The translations under genes were made by a program, and so were the position numbers. This document shows, one piece after another, positions 18,765-26,082 of a stretch of 37,881 bases of DNA. Positions within the stretch are counted from its first letter, which is position 1. Each line of letters starts with the position of its first letter. The stretch is from Massilia eurypsychrophila (GTDB taxonomy: Bacteria; Pseudomonadota; Gammaproteobacteria; Burkholderiales; Burkholderiaceae_D): contig NZ_PDOC01000031.1 in assembly GCF_002760655.1 (NCBI RefSeq), forward strand, positions 1-37,881. Reading direction: 5' to 3'. A model generated the notes under the pieces. It searched no databases, was not told the DNA's origin, and saw only the letters and a program-made list of their open reading frames with translations.

Positions 18765-19829
18765 TCATGCGTGCGCCAGATTGTTCTTGTGCGCCGAAAA
18801 AATATCCCACATCGCGATGAATAGCGCAGCGACCACCGGGCCGATGACGAAGCCGTTCAGGCCGAAGATGGCCATGCCGCCGATGGTCGAGATGAGCACG
18901 AGGTAGTCCGGCATCTTGATGTCCTTGCCAACCAGGATAGGGCGCAGGATATTGTCGACCAGGCCAATGACGATCACGCCGAACGCAATCAGCGCCACGC
19001 CTTTCCAGACGGCGCCCGTGATCAGGAAATAGACGGCTACCGGCGCCCAGACGATGGCCGCGCCAACTGCCGGCAGCAACGAGAAGAACGCCATCACCAC
19101 CGCCCACAGCAGCGCCCCCTGCACGCCGAGTACCCAGAAGGCGAGGCCGCCGAGCGCACCCTGGGCGCCGGCGACGAGGAAGTTACCCTTCACGGTGGCC
19201 TTGATCACGGTGGTGAACTTGTCGAACAGCAGTTGCTTGTTCTCGTTGCTGAGCGGGATGGCGCGCTGGATGCGCGCGGCCAGCGGGGCGCCATCTTTCA
19301 GCAGGAAAAACAGCAGGTACAGCATGACGAAGGAACTGACGACGAAGTCGAACGCATTCATGCCGATGGCGAGCACATTGGTCGCGACAAATTTGCTGCC
19401 CTGCATCGCCGCGTCAGACAGCCTGCTCTGCAGCGTGGCGATGTTGTCCATGCCGAAGCGGGCCATGATGTTGTGCGCCCACGACGGCAGCGCGTTGAAG
19501 ACATTTTGCAGAACTACGCTGACATCGATCTCGCGCGACGCCACCTTTTGATACACCGCCGTGCCTTCCTGCGCCAGCGAAATGGCGATCAGAATCATCG
19601 GAAAAATCACCACGACGAGGCATATGGCGAGCGTCGTCAGCGCGGCCAGGACCGGCCGGTGCGTGCCCATCTTGCGCGAGATGGTGCGATGGAAGGGTGT
19701 GAACAGGATGGCCAGCACCGCGCCCCAGAAAATGGCGCCGAAATATGGCATCAGGATATAGGCAAACGCGACGGTCACGAGGACCAGCAGCAGGAGGAAC
19801 GTTTTCGCCTGGAGTTCAGGATGGTTCAT
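18765..19829 (-). CDS. AI-2E family / PerM-type permease
   Basis: This 354-residue inner-membrane protein has about seven to eight predicted helices and belongs to the UPF0118 / AI-2E transporter family. The family pattern is visible: an N-terminal pair of helices (TFLLLLVLVTVAFAYILMP, AIFWGAVLAILFTPF), a hydrophilic middle part, then PAVGAAIVWAPVAVYFL and VDNILRPILVGKDIKMPDYL near the end. Members export small molecules or act as Na+/H+ antiporters; which applies here cannot be told. ATG 19829 gives MNHPELQAK just before the first helix. The frame stays open 59 codons further upstream, but that part is Cys/His-rich and unlike the family. There is no clear Shine-Dalgarno (pyrimidine-rich leader). 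It is monocistronic. Confidence 0.9.
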   Translation of the reverse strand: MNHPELQAKTFLLLLVLVTVAFAYILMPYFGAIFWGAVLAILFTPFHRTISRKMGTHRPVLAALTTLAICLVVVIFPMILIAISLAQEGTAVYQKVASREIDVSVVLQNVFNALPSWAHNIMARFGMDNIATLQSRLSDAAMQGSKFVATNVLAIGMNAFDFVVSSFVMLYLLFFLLKDGAPLAARIQRAIPLSNENKQLLFDKFTTVIKATVKGNFLVAGAQGALGGLAFWVLGVQGALLWAVVMAFFSLLPAVGAAIVWAPVAVYFLITGAVWKGVALIAFGVIVIGLVDNILRPILVGKDIKMPDYLVLISTIGGMAIFGLNGFVIGPVVAALFIAMWDIFSAHKNNLAHA

Positions 19830-19850
19830 GTAGGGGAGAAGGAAGTAGAG

Positions 19851-20084
19851 ATGGGCACAGGATACATCAATGCACTGGCACGAATGGCAATGTTTTTTGG
19901 GATCGTTGGTTGGCTGATGCCCGCCGACGGCACGCCGGCAGGCATCGGTGCTCAAATGGAAGGAAAGTTTTACCAGCGGAAGAGCCTGATGATCAATTGC
20001 AGCCATTTGATCAGTTCTTGGAAACTATCGCCCACTAAGGGGACATGTGCCAGCAATTCAGTCATGAGAATGCTCCGATCATAA
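19851..20084 (+). CDS. Possible 77-residue small protein (unrecognised)
   Basis: ATG 19851 is preceded by GAAGGAAG about 5 bases upstream and opens a 77-codon frame. The N-terminal third (INALARMAMFFGIVGWLMPA) could be one membrane helix; the rest is basic and contains two cysteines. I do not recognise it. Base composition is less GC-rich than in neighbouring genes, and third-position GC bias is weak, so it may be non-coding. It overlaps the region that must carry the permease promoter. Confidence 0.2.
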   Translation: MGTGYINALARMAMFFGIVGWLMPADGTPAGIGAQMEGKFYQRKSLMINCSHLISSWKLSPTKGTCASNSVMRMLRS

Positions 20085-20212
20085 GTTTTCCGGCGACGGC
20101 GCCGCGCGGAGTTCAACTGTAAGCGTGTGCCGTCTTCTGATCTTGTGGAAAGTTAATTTTTTGCAAAGTAGCCGCTCAGCGAGCCGCCACAGATGGCGTC
20201 GTCGCATTGTTC

Positions 20213-20218
20213 TATAAT
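20213..20218 (+). promoter_or_regulatory. -10 box of the VOC gene
   Basis: TATAAT at 20213-20218 predicts initiation near 20225 and a leader of about 40 bases to ATG 20264. A matching -35 box was not evident. Confidence 0.5.
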
Positions 20219-20263
20219 TTGCCACGGAGCCCGGGACACTATCCAGGGACATAAGGAGATCAA

Positions 20264-20656
20264 ATGTTCAATCATGTAATGATCGGTTCGAACCACATCG
20301 AACAATCGAAACGTTTCTACGACGCCGTGCTCGGCGTTCTTGGCGCAGGTGAGCCAATGCGCAACAAGGGGCCGTCTGGCCACACCCGCTTGTTCTACCG
20401 ACACGAGGGAAGCACATTCTGCGTCAGCGAGCCGATCAATGGTGAACAGGCGACCTGCGCCAACGGCGGCACCATCGGCTTCAAGTGCACGTCTCCTGAG
20501 CAAGTAGAGAAATTCCACGACACTGCGGTCGAGTTTGGCGGTCAGTCGATTGAGGATCCGCCAGGCCTGCGTGAGGGCGCGATGGGCGCGCTGCACCTGG
20601 CCTATGTGCGCGATCCGGACGGCAACAAGCTGTGTGCGCTTTATCGTCCGAAGTAA
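20264..20656 (+). CDS. VOC-superfamily protein (glyoxalase / bleomycin-resistance fold)
   Basis: This 130-residue cytoplasmic protein has the paired beta-alpha-beta-beta-beta units of the vicinal oxygen chelate fold. FNHVMIGSNHIEQSKRFYDA at the N-terminus and HLAYVRDPDGNKLCALYR at the C-terminus are typical. The last metal ligand of true glyoxalase I, a Glu after DPDGNxI, is replaced here by Cys (DPDGNKLCA). It is therefore unlikely to be glyoxalase I and belongs to the uncharacterised VOC group. AAGGAG at 20253-20258, 5 bases before the ATG, is an ideal ribosome site. It is a single gene, and a long hairpin follows the stop. The substrate is unknown. Confidence 0.92.
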   Translation: MFNHVMIGSNHIEQSKRFYDAVLGVLGAGEPMRNKGPSGHTRLFYRHEGSTFCVSEPINGEQATCANGGTIGFKCTSPEQVEKFHDTAVEFGGQSIEDPPGLREGAMGALHLAYVRDPDGNKLCALYRPK

Positions 20657-20664
20657 GGTGATCA

Positions 20665-20705
20665 CGTAGCGCGGTCGCCCACGCCAGTTCGTGGGTTGCG
20701 CTACG
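20665..20705. repeat. Long two-part hairpin between convergent genes (REP-like)
   Basis: CGTAGCGC (20665-20672) pairs perfectly with GCGCTACG (20698-20705), and inside it CCCACG (20678-20683) pairs with CGTGGG (20690-20695) around CCAGTT. There is no T run. The right arm overlaps the stop codon (20701-20703) of the minus-strand hydrolase gene. It could be a transcription-end structure or a REP-type element. Confidence 0.65.
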
Positions 20706-21903
20706 GATTGAGGCGGGCGATGCGCCCCAGAAAGCCTGGCCACCAGGCATTTCCATACTTGTGACCGATCCTGACGATCACCATGTCCTCGGCCGGGGCG
20801 ACATAAATAAACTGGCCATGATGGCCCTCCGCGTAGAAGTCGCGGCCGGGTTTGATGCCGAGTTCCGAAGTTGCATCCGGGACGGTCGCACGCCGCCATT
20901 GCCAGGCGTAATACGCTGACCAACGCGCGCCTTGTCCTTCAACGTTCCAGCGGCTCGCCGGCGTGGCGCCCACACGCTCGCGAACTTGCGTGCTTTGCCT
21001 GACCCACTCGACTGGCACGATCTGGCGGCCATTCAAGCTTCCATCGTTTAGATAAAGCTGGCCAAAGCGCGCAAAGTCGAGAGCGCGTGCATTGATGCAG
21101 CAGAATGCTTTTGGCAGGCTGTTCGCCAGGCTGTCCACGCTCCAGCTTGCATCATACGCAGCGCCCATCGGCTGCCAGATCTTGTCCTGCAGATAGCGTG
21201 GAAGCGGCGTGCCGGTCGCTCGCTGGACAATGGTGCCCAATAGCTGGGTGTCGCCGCTGCTGTAGTGGTACTGCTCATCGGGCGCGCGTTCAATTGCCAG
21301 TCCTTTTAACTTGGTCCCCAGGTCGGCGGTTAAATAGAACTTGGCAGCGTCGGCCCAAGGCGCACCGTAGCCTTCGTCGAAGCGGATGCCGCTGCGCATT
21401 TCCAGCAGGTTGCGAATCGTGATACGGGAAAAGCGTGGATCGCTTGCTGCCAGCTCCGGCAAATAGAGTGTGATCGGATCGTCGATGCTCTGAATGTGAC
21501 CGTCGCCAATCGCGATGCCGACCAAGGCAGATACTACTGACTTGGCGACGGAGAAGGACGTGACGATGCTATCGCGCTTGTACCCTTGGTAGTAGCGCTC
21601 CATCAGGACCTTGCCGTGCTGAACGACCACGATCGCCACCGTCCCGTTGCGTTCCATGACGGCATCAAATGTCTCGCCCCGAAAGTCGGGCAGCTTCAAG
21701 GGGGCAGTGTCCGCCGCAAGAAAGGGGGACGCTTCCAGCGAACGCGCAACTTCAGCATTTCGAAAATGGCGGTAATCCGTGATGGCCGACTGGCGCTGCA
21801 CCATCATCCATGCAGGCAGGTCAGCGCAACCGGACAACAACATAAGCGCGCTCAGCATCAAAATGCAGCACGGTCGAAGCAAATGCTTTTCTTTGAATGA
21901 CAT
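20701..21903 (-). CDS. Beta-lactamase-fold serine hydrolase lipoprotein (class C / S12 family)
   Basis: This 400-residue exported lipoprotein (signal peptide with lipobox LLSGC, C26) belongs to the beta-lactamase-related / penicillin-binding-like esterase family. The nucleophile motif SVAK (S118, K121) is present, YSS at 214-216 stands in the YxN position, and HHG at 361-363 in the KTG position. The protein is therefore probably active as an esterase or peptidase, but it departs from true class C beta-lactamases (YAN, KTG). ATG 21903 starts the signal peptide; there is no strong Shine-Dalgarno (leader ACATACAATAACAAA). It is a single gene, convergent with the VOC gene. Antibiotic resistance should not be assumed. 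Confidence 0.9.
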   Translation of the reverse strand: MSFKEKHLLRPCCILMLSALMLLSGCADLPAWMMVQRQSAITDYRHFRNAEVARSLEASPFLAADTAPLKLPDFRGETFDAVMERNGTVAIVVVQHGKVLMERYYQGYKRDSIVTSFSVAKSVVSALVGIAIGDGHIQSIDDPITLYLPELAASDPRFSRITIRNLLEMRSGIRFDEGYGAPWADAAKFYLTADLGTKLKGLAIERAPDEQYHYSSGDTQLLGTIVQRATGTPLPRYLQDKIWQPMGAAYDASWSVDSLANSLPKAFCCINARALDFARFGQLYLNDGSLNGRQIVPVEWVRQSTQVRERVGATPASRWNVEGQGARWSAYYAWQWRRATVPDATSELGIKPGRDFYAEGHHGQFIYVAPAEDMVIVRIGHKYGNAWWPGFLGRIARLNP

Positions 21904-21942
21904 TTTGTTATTGTATGTGATCGAGCAGGCTTCGCGCCTGTC

Positions 21943-22128
21943 ATGGCGAAGCGAGCATACCCCAGACTGGGCTTATTCCGCCAGGTTGGAATTTGCGCAC
22001 AGCGCGATCAACCTCTGGCCTGGCGCACGGCTACGCTGGATTCGGTAGTGCCTGCCGCGCTACTCGGATTGTCGGAGGAACAAGCGCATGAGGTGAAGCG
22101 CGGGATTGCCAACGTAATGGGCGAATGA
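21943..22128 (+). other. Short open frame, possible gene remnant
   Basis: The stretch after the hydrolase gene holds a 61-codon frame whose second half (LLGLSEEQAHEVKRGIANVM) reads like the C-terminus of a real helical protein. The first half does not, and there is no ribosome site. It may be a relic of a deleted gene or chance. Otherwise 21904-22168 shows nothing recognisable. Confidence 0.2.
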
Positions 22129-22168
22129 TGCCCACGCCAAGTCCACGCGAGCTGTGAAGCATGTTTCT

Positions 22169-22510
22169 CTAAACGAGTGCTGCTTGCCTTGCCGCCGGAT
22201 TCGACAGCAAGCCGCGGTGCTTGAACCAGATTTCCATCGGAATCGTCACCAGCGGTGGCACGGCGGCAAGCATGGCAAGCAACGTAGCCCAGAGCGGCCA
22301 GCGCAGGCGCACCGCCGCCACGACGGTAATCACCACATAGCTGATGAATACGATGCCATGCAAGGGCCCGAAGAGCGTAACGCCGAGCTCGGTCGTCTTG
22401 GTGGTGTATTTGAGTAACATGCCGATCAACAGGCCTGCCCACGTCAATCCTTCGAGCAGGGCGATGATGGAAAATAGTTTGCCAATGCCGGCAGGCTGCT
22501 GGTGATTCAT
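22169..22510 (-). CDS. DUF3817-family small membrane protein
   Basis: This 113-residue inner-membrane protein has three or four predicted helices: LFSIIALLEGLTWAGLLIGM, LHGIVFISYVVITVVAAVRL and WATLLAMLAAVPPLVTIPM. The GxxxLFGPLHGIVF region is typical of DUF3817. Its function is unknown. ATG 22510 has AAGGAAG about 5 bases upstream in a leader read from the minus strand, which decides the start over longer in-frame alternatives. It is a single gene downstream of the tRNA-Lys terminator. Confidence 0.85.
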   Translation of the reverse strand: MNHQQPAGIGKLFSIIALLEGLTWAGLLIGMLLKYTTKTTELGVTLFGPLHGIVFISYVVITVVAAVRLRWPLWATLLAMLAAVPPLVTIPMEIWFKHRGLLSNPAARQAALV

Positions 22511-22623
22511 GTGACTTCCTTGTCGGTGGCGCTGCGGCGCGCCTGGTATGCGGGCCGTGCGGATATCATTGGCCGGAATAGTCACCGGTTTTCCCAAGTG
22601 GGTAAGGACGTTTCAGTTCTCCA

Positions 22624-22660
22624 AACAAAAAAAGCAGTTACGATCACTCGTAACTGCTTC
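22624..22660 (-). terminator. Rho-independent terminator of tRNA-Lys
   Basis: On the minus strand AAGCAGTTACGA pairs with TCGTAACTGCTT (12 bp; plus-strand arms 22632-22643 and 22648-22659) around a 4-base loop, followed by TTTTTTTGTTT. It lies about 20 bases after the tRNA 3' end. Confidence 0.92.
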
Positions 22661-22680
22661 ATTTTGCTTACTGCTATTCG

Positions 22681-22756
22681 TGGTAGGCCGTGCGGGATTC
22701 GAACCTGCGACCAACGGATTAAAAGTCCGCTGCTCTACCAGCTGAGCTAACGACCC
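22681..22756 (-). tRNA. tRNA-Lys (anticodon UUU), CCA encoded
   Basis: Read on the minus strand, the 76-base cloverleaf has D arm AGCTCAGCTGGTAGAGC, anticodon stem-loop GCGGACTTTTAATCCGT with UUU at positions 34-36, and T loop TTCGAAT. The 3' ACCA is encoded. The T stem GCAGG/CCCGC has one A-C mismatch, and the acceptor stem has G1-U72 and U4-G69 wobbles, which is unusual for this highly conserved tRNA. A -10 box and a strong terminator flank it, so it is probably transcribed. Confidence 0.93.
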
Positions 22757-22767
22757 GAAGAGGCAGA

Positions 22768-22773
22768 ATTATA
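22768..22773 (-). promoter_or_regulatory. -10 box of tRNA-Lys
   Basis: On the minus strand TATAAT (plus-strand 22768-22773) lies 11 bases before the tRNA 5' end. No good -35 box was seen at 16-18 bases, so read-through from the ATPase gene upstream is also possible. Confidence 0.5.
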
Positions 22774-22817
22774 AACGACAGATCGCGTTTCCGCCAGAGC
22801 GTATTTTAGATAAGTAA

Positions 22818-24650
22818 TTACGACAACGCGGCGGTCACTTTCAGGATTTCCTCAGCGGTCGTCACGCCCTCGACCACCTTCAGCGCGCCGGCGATGCGCA
22901 GCGGCTTCATGCCGTCGACCACGCTCTGCTGGCGCAGGGCCTGCAGGTCGGTCTCTTCGCGGATCAGCTTGGTGAAGCCTTCCGATATGGTCAGCAACTC
23001 GTAAATGCCGGTGCGGCCGCGGTAGCCGGTCTGGCGGCACTCGGGGCAGCCGATCGGCCGGTAGATGGTGGCAGGCTTCGGAATGTTCCAGGCGCCGCCG
23101 ATGCTGTGCCAGACGTCGTCATTGATCTCGCCATCGGGCGCCTTGCACTCGACGCACAGGGTGCGCACCAGGCGCTGTGCCAGGATGCCGATCAGCGTCG
23201 CTTCCAGCAGGTAATGCGGCACGCCCAGTTCCAGCAGCCGCATTACCGCCGACGGCGCGTCGTTGGTGTGCAGTGTCGACAGCACCAGGTGGCCGGTCAG
23301 CGCGGCCTGGATGGCCATCTCGGCGGTGCCGAGGTCGCGGATTTCGCCGACCATGATGATGTCGGGATCCTGCCGCATCAGTGCCTTGACGCCGTCGGCA
23401 AACGACAGGTCGATGCCCGGCTGCACTTGCATCTGGTTGAACGACGCTTCGACCATCTCGATCGGGTCTTCCACCGTGCACACGTTGACTTCGCTGGTGG
23501 CGAGCGCCTTGAGGGTGGTGTACAGCGTCGTCGTCTTGCCCGAGCCGGTCGGCCCGGTCACCAGGATGATGCCGTGCGGACGCGTCGTCAGGCCATCCCA
23601 GCGCTTGGCGTCGTCGACCGGAAAGCCAAGCTCAGGCAGCGTCTTGACCACCACTTCGGGATCGAAAATACGCATCACCAGCTTTTCGCCAAAGGCGGTC
23701 GGCAAGGTCGACAGGCGCAGCTCGACTTCCTGGCCGCCGTTGGTCCGCGTCTTGATGCGGCCATCCTGCGGTCGCCGCTTTTCGATGACGTCCATGCGCC
23801 CCAGCAGCTTGATGCGCGCCGTCATGGCAATCATCACCACCGCCGGCACCTGGTAGACCTGGTGCAGCACGCCGTCGATGCGGAAACGGATCAGCGCAAC
23901 GTCGCGCTTGGGCTCGAGGTGGATGTCGGAGGCGCGCTGTTCGAACGCGTATTGCCACAGCCAGTCGACGATGTTGACGACGTGCTGGTCGTTGGCGTCG
24001 AGCTGCTTGTTGGACTTGCCGAGTTCGACGAGCTGCTCGAAATTGTTGCGCAGCGCAAGGTCCTGGCCGTTGGCCTTGTTGGCGCTCTTGATCGATTTCG
24101 CCAGGCTGAAGAATTGCCCGATGTACTGTGCGATGTCGAGCGGGTTCGAGATCACCAGCTGAATCTTGCGGCGCGAGATCTTGGCGATTTCCGATTCCCA
24201 GTCGAGCAGGAATGGCTCAGCGGTGGCAACGACCAGCGTCGTGGCGGTCAGGTCGAGCGGCAAGATGTTAAAGCGCGCCGCGTAGCCGGCCGACATGACG
24301 TCGGCCACCTTGGTGAAGTCGATTTTAAGCGGGTCGATGCGGACAAATTGCAGGCCCACCTTGGCGGCAGTCCATTCGGACAACACGTCAAGCGTCAGCA
24401 GGCGGTGCGGCGGCTGCGCCGACACCAGCTTGCACTGGGCGATCGCCGATAGCGGATGCATCGAGCCGGCCGCGTTCTTGAGGATGCCCTGCGCCTGCGC
24501 GAAGTGGGCCTTGACGGCGGCTTTCTCAACGATGCCGTCGGCCAGCATCCAGGAGAACAGGGTTTGCAAGTCCAGCGATTTGGGCAGCGCGTGCCGTGGG
24601 CGCGCGGTGGTTGTTGCCGCCGCGCTTGCCGCGGCCTCGTCTGGATTCAA
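22818..24650 (-). CDS. GspE/PilB-family secretion or pilus assembly ATPase (orphan)
   Basis: This 610-residue cytoplasmic hexameric ATPase is of the kind that powers type II secretion or type IV pilus extension. An N-terminal GspE_N-type domain (about 90-180) is followed by the ATPase core: Walker A GPTGSGKT (366-373), Asp box (TVEDPIE, about 392), Walker B DIIMVGEIRD (430-439) and His box LSTLHTND. A four-cysteine zinc site follows (C499, C502, C535, C538). All catalytic motifs look intact. Translation starts at a TTG (24650) with GGAGA about 8 bases before it; no in-frame ATG exists nearby. No other T2SS or pilus gene is in the window, so its machine is elsewhere. It follows the spermidine-synthase-like gene by 24 bases and is probably cotranscribed with it. 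Confidence 0.92.
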   Translation of the reverse strand: MNPDEAAASAAATTTARPRHALPKSLDLQTLFSWMLADGIVEKAAVKAHFAQAQGILKNAAGSMHPLSAIAQCKLVSAQPPHRLLTLDVLSEWTAAKVGLQFVRIDPLKIDFTKVADVMSAGYAARFNILPLDLTATTLVVATAEPFLLDWESEIAKISRRKIQLVISNPLDIAQYIGQFFSLAKSIKSANKANGQDLALRNNFEQLVELGKSNKQLDANDQHVVNIVDWLWQYAFEQRASDIHLEPKRDVALIRFRIDGVLHQVYQVPAVVMIAMTARIKLLGRMDVIEKRRPQDGRIKTRTNGGQEVELRLSTLPTAFGEKLVMRIFDPEVVVKTLPELGFPVDDAKRWDGLTTRPHGIILVTGPTGSGKTTTLYTTLKALATSEVNVCTVEDPIEMVEASFNQMQVQPGIDLSFADGVKALMRQDPDIIMVGEIRDLGTAEMAIQAALTGHLVLSTLHTNDAPSAVMRLLELGVPHYLLEATLIGILAQRLVRTLCVECKAPDGEINDDVWHSIGGAWNIPKPATIYRPIGCPECRQTGYRGRTGIYELLTISEGFTKLIREETDLQALRQQSVVDGMKPLRIAGALKVVEGVTTAEEILKVTAALS

Positions 24651-24674
24651 AGCGTGTTCTCCGTTAAGCGCTAC

Positions 24675-25457
24675 TTACTCTGCTGACTTGATGCCCTTGA
24701 CCCACGATTTGGCGGGAAGCCTGGTGGCGGCGACAATCGCGGCCGCGCGCTCGGCCAGGGTATCGGCGTCGACGTCAGGGCGGCTCGTGAAGCACAGCGC
24801 CACCACATTACCATCATGCACTTCTGGCAGGCAAATGACGTGCTCGAAGCCATATTTCATGGCCTTGATGTTTTTCGCAAAGCTGGGGTGGTCGCCGAAC
24901 AGGTTGACCGTCATGATGCCGCCCGGCGCCAGGCACGCGCAGCAGGAGCGGTAGAACTCGGGCGTGTCGAGCACGGGACCGCGCGCGGTGGCGTCATACA
25001 GGTCGCATTGCAAGACGTCGAAGGCGCCCAGGTTGGCCGGATCATCGACGAAGTCAAGCGCGTCCATCTCGAGCACCTGCAGGCGCTCGTCATTTGGCGG
25101 CAGCTTGAACATCGACTCGCACACGGCGATCACCGACGCATTGAGTTCGACCGCCGTGACGGTGGCATCGGGGAAGTTGCGGTAGCAAAATTTGGTCAGC
25201 GTGCCGGTGCCCAGGCCCAACTGGGCGATGGCGCGCGGCGCCTCGAGATACAGCATCCAGGCCATCATCTGCTGGGCGTATTCGAGTTCGGGCCAATCGG
25301 GCTTGCGGATGCGCATCGCGCCTTGCACCCACTCGGTGCCGAAGTGGAGATAGCGCACGCCGTCCTGTTCGGACAAGGTCACGGGCGCGAACTTGGGCTT
25401 GCGCGCCGGGCGGCGCGAGGATTCGACTTGTTCGATGGATTTTCTTCTGATAAGCAT
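24675..25457 (-). CDS. Spermidine-synthase-like protein (SAM-dependent fold)
   Basis: This 260-residue cytoplasmic protein has the Rossmann methyltransferase-like core of polyamine aminopropyltransferases. Seen are LGLGTGTLTKF (nucleotide-binding loop), AVELNASVIAV (acidic end of beta 2) and FDVLQCDLYDA, in the place of the catalytic-Asp motif of SpeE. It is shorter than classical spermidine synthases and belongs to the 'spermidine synthase-like / fused MFS-SpeE' group whose reaction is often unknown. ATG 25457 is the only reasonable start, and its first two bases lie in the arm of a hairpin (see 25456-25483). It is the first gene of a likely two-gene unit with the GspE-type ATPase; no functional link between the two is evident. 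Confidence 0.85.
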   Translation of the reverse strand: MLIRRKSIEQVESSRRPARKPKFAPVTLSEQDGVRYLHFGTEWVQGAMRIRKPDWPELEYAQQMMAWMLYLEAPRAIAQLGLGTGTLTKFCYRNFPDATVTAVELNASVIAVCESMFKLPPNDERLQVLEMDALDFVDDPANLGAFDVLQCDLYDATARGPVLDTPEFYRSCCACLAPGGIMTVNLFGDHPSFAKNIKAMKYGFEHVICLPEVHDGNVVALCFTSRPDVDADTLAERAAAIVAATRLPAKSWVKGIKSAE

Positions 25458-25483
25458 AGGGCGACCTGATTCGATCGCCCTAT
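25456..25483 (-). promoter_or_regulatory. Inverted repeat covering the start codon of the spermidine-synthase-like gene
   Basis: ATAGGGCGA (25456-25464) and TCGCCCTAT (25475-25483) form a perfect 9-base inverted repeat with a 10-base loop. In the minus-strand transcript the 3' arm ends within the AUG, and the only AGG-type ribosome site lies in the loop. GATAAT on the minus strand (25482-25487) could be a -10 box overlapping the other arm. Either an operator or a translation-blocking hairpin is possible. Confidence 0.5.
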
Positions 25484-25526
25484 TATCGTTGGAGGGGTTC
25501 CCCTAGCGCAAGCAGAACCCGTCCCG

Positions 25527-25548
25527 GGCAGGCGCCGGGGCGCCCGCC
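25527..25548 (-). terminator. GC-rich hairpin after the glycine-zipper gene
   Basis: GGCAGGCGCC (25527-25536) pairs with GGCGCCCGCC (25539-25548) over 10 bases with one wobble on the minus-strand transcript. It starts 3 bases after the stop codon on that strand. There is no T run, so it is a weak call. Confidence 0.4.
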
Positions 25549-25551
25549 GGC

Positions 25552-26082
25552 TTACTGCATCTGATCAGGCTCGACCGATACGCGCAGGCGGATGCGCTGG
25601 CCAGGGTCACGCGCCATCACGGTGGTGTAGTTGCGGCCGCGGTAGTCGTACGTCACTTCGTAGCCGTTGGTGCGCGACTCGACCGATTCGACTGTGCGGC
25701 ACTGGCGCACTGCCTGTTCCTGCATGCCCTGCTGCTGGTTGACGTTGCGGCCGTCGTTGTCGACACGGTCGCCGATGACGGCGCCGGCGATGGCGCCAAC
25801 CGCGGTGGCGGTGGTGCGGCCGGTGCCGCCGCCGATCTGGTTACCGACCAGCGCGCCGGCGAGGCCGCCGACGATCGAGCCGCCGACGCTGCGCGGCTGC
25901 TGATACTGCTGGACCGGGGTCTGGATGTATTCGGTGCGGCATTCCTGGCGTGGCTCACGCACTTGTTCAATGCGCGGCTGAACCCGCACGACGCGGCCAA
26001 AATCTTCGAATTCGACTGCCTGCACCATCGGCAGGGCGCACAGGCCCATGGCGGTGACGATCAACTTGGTCTGGATGTTCAT
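25552..26082 (-). CDS. Glycine-zipper 2TM (17-kDa antigen-like) envelope protein
   Basis: This 176-residue exported protein has a signal peptide (cleavage after VQA, about residue 22) and a central glycine zipper (SVGGSIVGGLAGALVGNQIG and AVGAIAGAVIGDRV) of the Rickettsia 17-kDa / SlyB-like type, predicted to pack as a membrane hairpin. A C-terminal beta-rich part (VESRTNGYEVTYDYRGR) with two cysteines follows. No lipobox Cys is present at the cleavage site, unlike SlyB. Such proteins affect envelope integrity. ATG 26082 has GAGG about 6 bases upstream on the minus strand. It is monocistronic, with the AT-rich region 26083-26454 on its promoter side. Confidence 0.88.
   Translation of the reverse strand: MNIQTKLIVTAMGLCALPMVQAVEFEDFGRVVRVQPRIEQVREPRQECRTEYIQTPVQQYQQPRSVGGSIVGGLAGALVGNQIGGGTGRTTATAVGAIAGAVIGDRVDNDGRNVNQQQGMQEQAVRQCRTVESVESRTNGYEVTYDYRGRNYTTVMARDPGQRIRLRVSVEPDQMQ

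Larger units (their letters stand above)
19830..20263. other. 434-base intergenic region upstream of the permease and VOC genes
   Basis: This gap separates the divergent permease (minus) and VOC (plus) genes and must hold both promoters. A TATAAT at 20213-20218 serves the VOC gene. No convincing minus-strand promoter was found. One short plus-strand frame (19851-20084) has a ribosome-site-like leader and is listed separately at low confidence. I saw no further repeats or RNA motifs. Confidence 0.6.

Noticed and set aside
19230-19850. Plus-strand frame antisense to the permease, continuous with the 19851 small frame
   Set aside because: The upstream part is the reverse-complement shadow of the permease; only the portion beyond its start codon was kept, at low confidence.
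20701-21903. Antibiotic-resistance beta-lactamase
   Set aside because: SxxK is present, but the YxN and KTG positions read YSS and HHG, as in related esterases; resistance is not supported.
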